NCBI RefSeq assembly: GCF_020731145.1
Contig: NZ_JAJFZN010000001.1
Location: 496,001 to 560,000, forward strand
Direction of reading: 5' to 3'
From: Sneathiella sp. HT1-7
GTDB taxonomy: Bacteria; Pseudomonadota; Alphaproteobacteria; Sneathiellales; Sneathiellaceae
DNA length: 64,000 bases
The position numbers were made by a program, and so were the translations under genes. Below are positions 54,527 through 62,033 of this stretch, piece after piece (positions within the stretch are counted from its first letter, which is position 1; the number at the start of each line of letters is the position of its first letter). The notes under the pieces are model-generated. The model saw only the letters and a program-made list of their open reading frames with translations, had not been told where the DNA came from and did not search any database.

Positions 54527-56947
54527 ATGGAAAGAAGAGTTCTGAAAGTATTTTTGGGTTCGCCGGGTGACTTGCAGAAGGAACGAGAAAGGGCCCGTTC
54601 GATTGTTGAAGAAGAGAATAAAAATCATGCTTACAATCACGGATACCAAATTGAATTAGTGGGGTGGGAAGACACAGTAGCTCAAGCAAGGCGCGCTCAA
54701 GCGACGATAAACAGAGAACTTGATCAATGCGAGTACTTCATTGGAATGATGTGGCAAAAGTGGGGAACTGCACCTGGGGGTGAAGGTCATCCATATACAT
54801 CAGGATTTGAGGAAGAATTTCGGAGATCAATGGATAGAAAACGAGCGACTGAAAAGCCTGAAATTGCTTTGTTATTTAAAAAACCCACTGAAGAGTTATT
54901 GGCAGATCCGGGCCCCGAGATTACGAAGGTATTAAAATTCAAAAAAGAAATTGTAGATGCCAAAGAACTTACCTTTCAGGAGTTCGATAAACTCGACGAA
55001 TTCGCTACTAAGTTTCGTGCCATTATAAGCTTGATTCTAAACATGCAATTAGATGCTTCAAAAGCCGAAGATATTGTATCAGAGGAGTCTATAAAGGAAA
55101 CTTCAAATGATGGCTCCCAAAAAGATATTGCGCCTTCTACTACATCACTTTTTGATCCCAGCTCAATACACTTCATTGAATCCTTATTCGAAAATAGCGA
55201 GATTGATGCTACGTCAATAGCAAGGTTCCGCCTTATAGCAAATTCAATGCATAAATCCGGAAATGATGATATTTCGCTTGGCGTTCATGATTCCAATTTG
55301 ATTTATCGGAATAAAGACGCAATCACCCTAGAAAGCAGAGAAACTAAATTCCTTATTAAAACGGGTGTAAGCAATTTCCAAAGTGAAGTCGTACCCATAT
55401 GGTATTGGCTTTTTTCGACAACAGAAAGCCCGCAGTATGAAATTACTTTTAGAACATTATATGGTAGTAATCGTCATCGGGAAAATGCGTTAAAAATACT
55501 GCGGTTGTGCTCTTGGGATATTGCAGATATCAGTGAGTTATTTACCCGGAAATCCATAATCGAAATCTGGTTGAATAATAACACATCAAATGATTTACGT
55601 TTGGCAGCGTTTTCCTATTTACAAGAATGTGGCCGCGAAGAAGATTTGCCACAAATTTCGTCTTTCCATGACAGCTCTGAAACAAATATTTCAATTGCAG
55701 CAGTTAGCGCCACGATTGGTATACTATCAAAATTTAGCATTTCAGAGGCACTCGAATTTATTGCTACGCGGGAAGATGCAGATATATCTCCAGCGATAGC
55801 TCAAAAACTCCTGTCCAAGCCCAGTATGATTGAAACGACGCTTCTTAAGAATTGTCTATCAAACCAATCCACAGAGTTTTTGATTTTGGTGGCCAAAGAG
55901 CTCAATAAACGCGAAAAACTCTCATTAGACGACGCCAAATTACTTGGGGAGTCTGGCAATGCTCAAGTTAGACTCATTAGTACGCAAACATTTCAGAGGC
56001 ACAGAGATGAATTCTCTTTGTCCGACGCAAAAAAGATACTCGTCAAACCTACAAAAAACAGAACACTAATTTCATGGTTTTCTACTACTTCAATAGACCA
56101 CGACGGTGAAGCAGTTTATGATTCATATGAGATCGCAGTCTTTTGTGAACTGCCCGTAGAAGAACTCAGACAGAAAGTGAAGTCGGCTTCTATTTATAAC
56201 TCTAATGCACTTAAAGCATACTATACTCGTTACTTTTCTTCAGCGCGAAGCGAAATGATTAACAATTTAGAAGACAAATTTGTCTCGTATTTTGAAGATA
56301 AGCGCGAAAAAATTAGTGAACCTAATGTACCGCCGACCGACAGCCTTACTAATTTCCTTCGACTTAGTATGTTAAAATCGGTGCTTGATATTCTTTGTGA
56401 GAAAGGGGGAGTTAAGGACCTACAACTAGCCAGAAACCTGATCGACGAAAGCGAAATCCAGTTATCGAATACAATTGCCTCATTTTTAGCGAAACATGGC
56501 AGCTGGGAAGATGCTGAGCGAATTGCAAAATTGACTAACGATGCATCATTTAGCGGTGGATTACTACCTTCTCCAAATAAAATGAATGACTATAAGGAAA
56601 TTGCCACTGCTCTTTTGAAGCTTGGTGGTGAAAGGATCGCTGATTTATTCGCGCTCGATATCTCATCTTCTGTAAAAAAATGGATGATCCATCTTCTCTC
56701 CAAACCAAAATTCATTTCATTTGACGACAAACAAATATGTCAAATGCTAAGAAATGAAAGCGAGTATATTAGGCAAGCCGTCGCTTTTAAATCAATTTTA
56801 TGCTTAACGAAGTCAAGATTGGAAAAAATATTATACCTATACTATAAAGGGGAAGATAGTCACTATTATAATGCTATATTTTGGTTGGATTTAGGCATTA
56901 GCACCCCTTCTAAATTGGCAAAATCGATAGCTAGAAGTAAAATTTAG
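54527..56947 (+). CDS. DUF4062 (TIR-like) protein with helical-repeat C-terminus
   Basis: The 806-residue protein has an N-terminal DUF4062 domain (residues ~5-175): RVLKVFLGSPGDLQKERERA, WEDTVAQARRAQATINREL, CEYFIGMMWQKWGT and GFEEEFRRS. DUF4062 is a TIR/SLOG-like Rossmannoid domain usually found at the N-terminus of bacterial NACHT/STAND proteins. No P-loop is visible here; residues ~300-800 instead look like HEAT-type helical repeats (RLAAFSYLQECG, AQVRLISTQTFQRHRDEFSL). A sensor-effector role in phage defence is inferred from this layout and the island setting. The gene is strongly AT-rich, and its ribosome-binding site is weak. Confidence 0.8.
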   Translation: MERRVLKVFLGSPGDLQKERERARSIVEEENKNHAYNHGYQIELVGWEDTVAQARRAQATINRELDQCEYFIGMMWQKWGTAPGGEGHPYTSGFEEEFRRSMDRKRATEKPEIALLFKKPTEELLADPGPEITKVLKFKKEIVDAKELTFQEFDKLDEFATKFRAIISLILNMQLDASKAEDIVSEESIKETSNDGSQKDIAPSTTSLFDPSSIHFIESLFENSEIDATSIARFRLIANSMHKSGNDDISLGVHDSNLIYRNKDAITLESRETKFLIKTGVSNFQSEVVPIWYWLFSTTESPQYEITFRTLYGSNRHRENALKILRLCSWDIADISELFTRKSIIEIWLNNNTSNDLRLAAFSYLQECGREEDLPQISSFHDSSETNISIAAVSATIGILSKFSISEALEFIATREDADISPAIAQKLLSKPSMIETTLLKNCLSNQSTEFLILVAKELNKREKLSLDDAKLLGESGNAQVRLISTQTFQRHRDEFSLSDAKKILVKPTKNRTLISWFSTTSIDHDGEAVYDSYEIAVFCELPVEELRQKVKSASIYNSNALKAYYTRYFSSARSEMINNLEDKFVSYFEDKREKISEPNVPPTDSLTNFLRLSMLKSVLDILCEKGGVKDLQLARNLIDESEIQLSNTIASFLAKHGSWEDAERIAKLTNDASFSGGLLPSPNKMNDYKEIATALLKLGGERIADLFALDISSSVKKWMIHLLSKPKFISFDDKQICQMLRNESEYIRQAVAFKSILCLTKSRLEKILYLYYKGEDSHYYNAIFWLDLGISTPSKLAKSIARSKI

Positions 56948-57628
56948 CACAATTGAACAACCCGAAGTTAACGCATGAGTTTCAGAGCGACATAAAACAA
57001 ATTAACGTGAGTCCATTTATAAGGTACGGGTGATCAAGTTATCAAACCCCATGACATCTAAGCATATGAAGCTATTATTTTTTCCAGCTAAAGAGAAACT
57101 GGATTGCAATTTATGTAATTATTCAAACCAAAATGGCTAATTTCTGACATTTCCAGTTCCTAATTAGCATGGGATATATAGTCTGCAATTACTCCTACAT
57201 CACCCCCGTATAGGAGCGTTAGTAGGTAGTATTCTCAACCTTTATCTTTGCAATTAGGTGATACCGAATACCTACATTTTTGTTAGAAATTTTTTGGCTC
57301 GAATGAAGTTAGCTTGTATACCCCGTGCACCCCCGGGATACCCCCTCAACTAATAGAAAAAAATATTCTCAATGATGCCCATCATAACATTCTTTTTTAA
57401 CCGAATGACCTGACCCTAACTACGACTAGGTTAGGGTCATGCTTGCAGAATCAAACGATTAGGTTGAATTTACTCGTGTAATTTTGTCCATTGGTCAGAT
57501 AAGGTGCCAAGGCTACATGCAGAACTAAAGAAGTCTAAACGAACTGAAAATGAATTTGGGATACATATTGTGAGCATTTCTTTCAGAAAATTTGCTGCTA
57601 GAAGCCCACTTATGTGAAACCTGATAAT
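56948..57628. other. Long AT-rich non-coding gap within the element
   Basis: These 681 bp between two plus-strand cargo genes contain no convincing ORF. They hold a perfect inverted repeat at 57411-57439, C-runs near 57214 and 57324-57347 (CCCCGTGCACCCCCGGGATA), and the likely promoter of the following gene. A structured RNA or a regulatory site is possible, but I cannot name one. Confidence 0.5.
57411..57439. repeat. Perfect 10-bp inverted repeat
   Basis: TGACCCTAAC (57411-57420) and GTTAGGGTCA (57430-57439) are separated by 9 nt. The nonamer GACCCTAAC also occurs in the tRNA-Gly part of both attachment repeats (53261 and 61172 region), so the site may be recognised by an element-encoded recombination or regulatory protein. 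Confidence 0.6.
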
Positions 57629-59086
57629 ATGCGTGACAAGATATATTACTTTAAGACTGAATGGCTTCAGCCTGAATCTGCCGTTAGTACGTTAGTAGAT
57701 TGCACTGGTTTATCGCCTATAATTAACGGATCCAAAATCGGGATAAGTACAGCAGATAAAGTTCTTTCGAAACAAGGTCTCTCCCCATTGGCTATGGGCT
57801 ATGAGCAACCGATTAACCATCTGGACTTACGATCAACAATTCAGGGTCTTCTAGAGGTGACAGAAGACAACACAGACTTTCTTCGAAAACTTACTCCAGA
57901 AATAAAACCCCCTAAAGAATTACACAGAACTCAAGCTTTAGAGTCATTTGGACATTTGATATCCCTACTAAACCGTGTTTACTTAGAGCCGCATCCGGAA
58001 GCTGCCGCCGAATGCGGAGAAGAAGCATTAAGAATTTTGCTTTCATTCGTTCCGCAATTAGAATTTGCAACTCCAATTACTGTAGATTTAAAGCTACAGG
58101 AAAGTATATTTTCCTTTACTAAAATTGCTCTATTGATTGAGAAACTGGGCTTAGATGCGGTAAAAGGCAAATCTAAAACAGACGACGCGATGGCCGGGCT
58201 CAAACAAGCGTCACTCCAAATTCCCGACTATGTTGACGCGCTCACTCGCCTATATCCTATCATATTCACATTCCCATTCAAAAGAACTGGCTGTTCCTGG
58301 CATTTCTATTCAAGAGATCTTTTTGGCCTCCCTTATGATTTGACAACTAGTTTTTCTGACCAATTCACTTCTTTATCTACAATAAGAGCGTCAGTTCCAA
58401 ATCCCAATGGGTTAAGGGGATTCAAGCTACCTACAAAAAATGGAGTATGGCGAGTTTTAAGAGAAGCAGTAAATGCGGTTAACAATATTTTTTCGTTCAT
58501 CAATAACTTTACTAACTTTGTTGATTCTAGCGATTCAATTGATCTTATGCGGCAAAATAAATTTGAAATATCAATCCACTTTCTGTTTGCAGACCTACAA
58601 GCAATTGTAAATACCTCAAGCCCGCATAGTCGATTTGCTTTTACCCTCAATTTTTTTGACAGATTAGCTAATTTGTATCGCGGATACACTGGTGATCGCA
58701 CAAAAGATGAATCCGCCATTTCGCTACTGTTAATGTCTGAGCAGTTTGGGAAAAAGCTCGCTACGATGCTGTCAAAAAATTATTCAAGCTCTGACAGCGA
58801 ATTTGGCGAGGCATTGTCACGTTCTACAATAACCACGTATAGAAATATTAAAGACAAGCTATTAGATGATCTTGGCACGGAAAGTGCCGAAGAAAGAAGG
58901 GGCGAATATATCCGTATCTTAAGAAATCTGGCGCACGGGGGTTATCTCGAAACAAAGAAATATGACGATTATTTACTTACGAGCAGAATGGAACTCCCAG
59001 AAGACTTGGTTACCCTGCCGTGGTTATTAATGTTTGGAATGTGCTCTAATCCTGTTCAATTTTTCTCATTACTAGAAAGCGAATGA
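57629..59086 (+). CDS. Unknown protein with HEPN-like C-terminal motif
   Basis: I do not recognise this 485-residue protein. It is mostly helical and lacks signal peptide or membrane segments. Near the C-terminus it has EYIRILRNLAHGGYLE, where R-x6-H and the RNxxHG pattern resemble the catalytic motif of HEPN ribonucleases such as Abi-type toxins. The rest has no known domain. The start is uncertain: ATG at 57629 (used here) or GTG at 57614, both with weak ribosome-binding sites. It is AT-rich cargo between the DUF4062 gene and the convergent polymerase-like gene. Confidence 0.68.
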   Translation: MRDKIYYFKTEWLQPESAVSTLVDCTGLSPIINGSKIGISTADKVLSKQGLSPLAMGYEQPINHLDLRSTIQGLLEVTEDNTDFLRKLTPEIKPPKELHRTQALESFGHLISLLNRVYLEPHPEAAAECGEEALRILLSFVPQLEFATPITVDLKLQESIFSFTKIALLIEKLGLDAVKGKSKTDDAMAGLKQASLQIPDYVDALTRLYPIIFTFPFKRTGCSWHFYSRDLFGLPYDLTTSFSDQFTSLSTIRASVPNPNGLRGFKLPTKNGVWRVLREAVNAVNNIFSFINNFTNFVDSSDSIDLMRQNKFEISIHFLFADLQAIVNTSSPHSRFAFTLNFFDRLANLYRGYTGDRTKDESAISLLLMSEQFGKKLATMLSKNYSSSDSEFGEALSRSTITTYRNIKDKLLDDLGTESAEERRGEYIRILRNLAHGGYLETKKYDDYLLTSRMELPEDLVTLPWLLMFGMCSNPVQFFSLLESE

Positions 59087-59279
59087 TGAGAACGCCCTAA
59101 AATAAATTATCGTGGTCCAGTATAGAGAGAGGAATTATCAAGATAGAACTATAAGCAATAGAACGCGATTAACTAATGATAAGACGTCATTCCATTATAA
59201 TATTATTTCGTTATATTATTACGTTCATTAACTAATTTGACGTTAGCGTTCAATGTACTAGCGAGATCAAATACGACTG

Positions 59280-60854
59280 TTATTCGTAACCATATAATCC
59301 ATGTACTTTCCGCCATTGCTCATCACGAATATGATACGTTCTATGCGTTTCCATATACGATTTCGTCTCGGCCTCTATATCTGACATATTGACCAAGGAA
59401 GGTCCATCATATCCTTCTGGCGGATCATATACTGCTTCATCTAAATCTATCTTACATTCCGTTCCTATAACTTCGCTGAATGACTCAGTCATGGCGTTGT
59501 GCAGTAATTTTTCTCCACCTCGACGTACAATGAAGGAGTCATGAATTGGAAGCGCTGTTATTGGTGGCGAATTGTCCAATAGTTTAATCATCACACGTTC
59601 CGCAATCTGAGAATCTAAATTCTGGGTTGCGCCCCAAGCACTTGAGAAAAAATCGTTTTCAATAGGCTCATGGAATTTTATTAAGTCACTCAACAAATCG
59701 GAATACGGTCTCCCCGTGAGTTCCTCAAATTGCCGTCGCCGAGATTTTATTTTTTGAGAAAGAGACATTTCACCCCAATCAACCGGCAAAGGGTCTGGAT
59801 CCAGATCAGGTCCAAAACGATGCCATTGTTTGGGATTTCTAGAGGAGGGATCACTATTAACAAGTTGATTGAAAGCTTTTTTAATTAATGGCCTGAGACT
59901 AACGTCCCATCCCTCCAGTATATAAGAATCTTCAGGAGGCTCCCTATCCACAAACGCATAAAGCATATGGGGTTGGAGGGTTGCATAATCCATCTCCCGA
60001 GTAACACACCCTTCTATCTCGATAAATTTTCTGTATTCACTAGGCAATCCCTGCCACCAGCCTCCGTAAAACCTTCCTCCATTACTGAAGCTACCTAAAG
60101 AGAAAATTCGTCGAAGGGATCTATTTGAGAACTCAAGAGGCTCTCTGAACTCATCATTATCAGTTGTCTCGACTATCCCCTGCTCCCCCACACGAGATAG
60201 ACGTCTTCTTATCAGTTCGAAATCGTCATCAGAGATAGACAGATTGATCAAGCTGGATTGTAAATTCTCATTTATTCTCCTGATATTTTTTCGAGAAGCT
60301 TCTAAGTCAAACTTTCCCGGTTTAGGAAATGAAATGAAATTTTTGTTTTCTGTATCCTTGACAAAAATCACTGGGGCGTTGGGATCGGTCAATATGCAAG
60401 CCCAATTTACCTCAAATTCATCAAATAGAGTTTGGAGGCCGGGCGCAGCTCGCATTCGCGACGAAATATCACTGAACCCTTGTTTAGCAACATGATTTTC
60501 AATTAGCTGTTGGTGCTCCAGAAAATCGATAACTCGTAGAAATATTCTTTCAGATATGAAGGGGCTACTATTTTCATAGTCCCAGTAAGAACCCCCTTCA
60601 ATAAAATATTTTTTCGACCGGCTATAACCGATATATAGTTCTGGATCTGCACTCCAAGCGGATGCTAAATCTGCCAGTACAATCTCAAAGTGACGAAAAT
60701 AGCTTTCCGCCTCAGACTCTGACAATCCTCTGATTCCCTGTTCTTTACGGGATTCCAAATACGTATTTTTAATATCGGAAACAAATTGAGTAAACTGTTC
60801 GGATTTAACAACTAGGTCTGTCCTATTACGCCTTGAGTTCCCCAAACTATCCAT
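59280..60854 (-). CDS. Family-A-polymerase-like protein of a mobile element (TV-Pol-like)
   Basis: The 524-residue protein carries, in order, the polymerase A palm signatures: SNGGRFYGGWWQGLPSEYRK (~256-275, equivalent to the GR...QN-IP...R segment of Pol I), motif A MDYATLQPHMLYA (Asp at ~289), a motif-B-like helix LRPLIKKAFNQLVNS (~320-334), LDSQIAERVMIKLLDN and motif C LPIHDSFIV (~436-444, HDS as in T7 RNA polymerase). No 3'-5' exonuclease domain is seen; the N-terminal ~200 residues are unassigned. It may replicate the element or act as a primase-polymerase. The ATG at 60854 has AGGTGAGG 9 nt upstream; the GTG at 60869 overlaps it. Confidence 0.75.
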   Translation of the reverse strand: MDSLGNSRRNRTDLVVKSEQFTQFVSDIKNTYLESRKEQGIRGLSESEAESYFRHFEIVLADLASAWSADPELYIGYSRSKKYFIEGGSYWDYENSSPFISERIFLRVIDFLEHQQLIENHVAKQGFSDISSRMRAAPGLQTLFDEFEVNWACILTDPNAPVIFVKDTENKNFISFPKPGKFDLEASRKNIRRINENLQSSLINLSISDDDFELIRRRLSRVGEQGIVETTDNDEFREPLEFSNRSLRRIFSLGSFSNGGRFYGGWWQGLPSEYRKFIEIEGCVTREMDYATLQPHMLYAFVDREPPEDSYILEGWDVSLRPLIKKAFNQLVNSDPSSRNPKQWHRFGPDLDPDPLPVDWGEMSLSQKIKSRRRQFEELTGRPYSDLLSDLIKFHEPIENDFFSSAWGATQNLDSQIAERVMIKLLDNSPPITALPIHDSFIVRRGGEKLLHNAMTESFSEVIGTECKIDLDEAVYDPPEGYDGPSLVNMSDIEAETKSYMETHRTYHIRDEQWRKVHGLYGYE

Positions 60855-60957
60855 AGCAGCTAGCCTCACCTAAGTTGGATTACGCTAGTTAATCCCAGTC
60901 ATTCCAGTTGTTTGAACATAACCAAATCCGTTTCTATGTGCAAAGCACGTACATTAT

Positions 60958-61021
60958 GAGCGGGCGTAGCTCAGGGGTAGAGCTATTTCATGCCACAGCT
61001 TGCTGTGAGCACCTTGCCAAG
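60958..61021 (+). pseudogene. Partial tRNA-Gly 5' half in inverted orientation
   Basis: Plus-strand bases 60958-60983 are identical to the first 26 nt of the tRNA-Gly gene region (starting GAGCGGGCGTAGCTC). They are followed by 26 unrelated nt, including the small hairpin CACAG-CTTG-CTGTG, and then by ACCTTGCCAAG (61011-61021), the anticodon-loop core. It cannot fold as a tRNA. It faces the intact tRNA-Gly and lies inside the element's right end. Confidence 0.75.
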
Positions 61022-61023
61022 CA

Positions 61024-61067
61024 GATGTGTACAGAAGTGTGTACAGTGCCTTGAATTGTGCACAGAA
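61024..61067. repeat. Three short repeats near the right attachment site
   Basis: TGTGTACAGA, TGTGTACAGT and TGTGCACAGA occur within about 45 bp next to the CTTGCCAAG core. Their spacing and position suit arm-type binding sites for an integrase or excisionase. Confidence 0.45.
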
Positions 61068-61101
61068 ACTGCTAGGATTCTCGAAGGAAAAAGCAAACAA
61101 T

Positions 61102-61137
61102 CACAAAAAAGCCCCGCATTCCTGCAGGGCCTTTTTT
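61102..61137 (-). terminator. tRNA-Gly terminator
   Basis: On the minus strand GCCCTGC-AGGAAT-GCGGGGC forms a 7-bp stem (one G-U pair) followed by TTTTTT, a few bases after the tRNA CCA end. Copies occur at 53191-53228 and, degenerate, at 52022-52058. Confidence 0.85.
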
Positions 61138-61189
61138 GAAAATTGGAGCGGGCGATGAGATTCGAACTCACGACCCTAACCTTGGCAAG
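61102..61189. repeat. Right attachment repeat (attR)
   Basis: This is identical over 88 bp to 53191-53278. It covers the terminator and the 3' part of the functional tRNA-Gly. Identity ends at the anticodon loop (CTTGGCAAG, 61181-61189), which places the crossover in or left of that loop. Confidence 0.92.
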
Positions 61190-61218
61190 GTTATGCTCTA
61201 CCCCTGAGCTACGCCCGC
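61144..61218 (-). tRNA. tRNA-Gly (anticodon GCC)
   Basis: The minus strand reads GCGGGCGTAGCTCAGGGG at the 5' end and closes with CGCCCGC-T-CCA. The acceptor stem GCGGGCG/CGCCCGC is perfect, the anticodon stem is TAACC/GGTTA around loop TTGCCAA (anticodon GCC), and the T loop contains GTTCGAATC. CCA is encoded. It is the integration target of the element on its 3' side and has been restored by the element's copy. Confidence 0.97.
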
Positions 61219-61248
61219 TCGAGCGTGCAACATCCGTTGCGAGGCGGG

Positions 61249-61276
61249 ATAATACGTAAATAGCCCCTGAATGCAA
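61249..61276 (-). promoter_or_regulatory. Promoter of tRNA-Gly
   Basis: On the minus strand TTGCAT (61276-61271) and TATTAT (61254-61249) are 16 bp apart, about 30 nt upstream of the tRNA 5' end, followed by a GC-rich discriminator CCCGCC of the kind found at stringently controlled stable-RNA promoters. Confidence 0.6.
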
Positions 61277-61376
61277 GCGCGTTTTGTCAAAAAATGCGGC
61301 TTTTGTGAATTCTTTATTTCCTCTGGCGGATGGAGCCGCTAATTTTCTCGCATCCAAACCGGAGAGAGGAGAGAGA

Positions 61377-61877
61377 ATGCCCGCAACACCCGAGGAATTA
61401 TTCGAGACGCTAGATGCGCTGGGAATCACCTATGAAACCCACCACCATGCGCCGGTTTTCACGGTCGATGAAGCGCAGGCGCATACGGATCATATCCCCG
61501 GCGGGCATTGCAAGAACCTGTTCCTGAAAGACAAGACCGGAGATTTATACCTGATCGTCTGCCTTCAAGAGACGGCAGTTGATTTAAAAGAATTTCGCAA
61601 ATTGGTCGGCGCGAAAAACCTGAGTTTCGGAAAGCCGGAACTCCTGTGGGAAACACTCGGTGTGGAACCGGGCTCGGTGACACCATTTTCCCTCATCAAT
61701 GATACGAACCAATGCGTTTCAGTGATACTTGAAAAGCGGATGATGGCGCATGATCTGCTCAACTATCATCCGCTTCGCAATACAATGACAACGCAAATAA
61801 CCTCACCGGATCTGGAGAAGTTCATCCTTGGATGCGGACATCAACCCCGCATTCTTGAGCTACCGGAACGCGGATAA
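61377..61877 (+). CDS. Prolyl-tRNA deacylase/YbaK-family editing protein
   Basis: The 166-residue protein is a trans-editing enzyme related to ProXp-ala and YbaK that removes mischarged amino acids (for example Ala-tRNAPro). It has the family sequence FTVDEAQAHTDHIPGGHCKNLFLKDK with the conserved lysine, and LGVEPGSVTPFSLIND toward the middle. The ATG at 61377 follows GGAGAGAGGAGAG; a longer frame to 61284 crosses the promoter of the tRNA and is unlikely. Confidence 0.9.
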   Translation: MPATPEELFETLDALGITYETHHHAPVFTVDEAQAHTDHIPGGHCKNLFLKDKTGDLYLIVCLQETAVDLKEFRKLVGAKNLSFGKPELLWETLGVEPGSVTPFSLINDTNQCVSVILEKRMMAHDLLNYHPLRNTMTTQITSPDLEKFILGCGHQPRILELPERG

Positions 61878-62033
61878 GATTTCACAGGCACCTTGATTGT
61901 CTTTATCCATGGCCTAAATCATCCACAGGAGTCTTAACAAACCTAACGTATGGTGCTATCCCATGGACCGAGCAATGGCTGCTCTGATGGCTCGCTCTTC
62001 TTTGAAAACAAAAAACATTGGTGAACCGGACTT

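Larger units (their letters stand above)
53191..61189. mobile_element. Integrative element in tRNA-Gly(GCC), about 8 kb
   Basis: An 88-bp identical direct repeat (53191-53278 and 61102-61189) flanks an AT-rich segment with a tyrosine integrase at its left end. The repeat contains the 3' 46 nt of tRNA-Gly through the anticodon loop plus its terminator. The right copy is part of the intact tRNA; the left copy is a displaced fragment. Inside are the integrase, a DUF4062/helical-repeat gene, a HEPN-like gene and a family-A-polymerase-like gene. No conjugation, capsid or transposase genes are present. Confidence 0.88.

Noticed and set aside
54527-56947. NACHT or AAA domain in the DUF4062 protein
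   Set aside because: No GxxxxGK[ST] P-loop or Walker B pattern could be found in the middle region.
59280-60854. Reverse transcriptase or archaeo-eukaryotic primase identity for the polymerase-like gene
   Set aside because: No YxDD box and no DxD...H primase pattern; the motifs fit the polymerase A type instead.
60983-61429. 148-codon minus-strand frame crossing tRNA-Gly and the right attachment repeat
   Set aside because: It runs through a functional tRNA, its promoter and the terminator; coding is not plausible.
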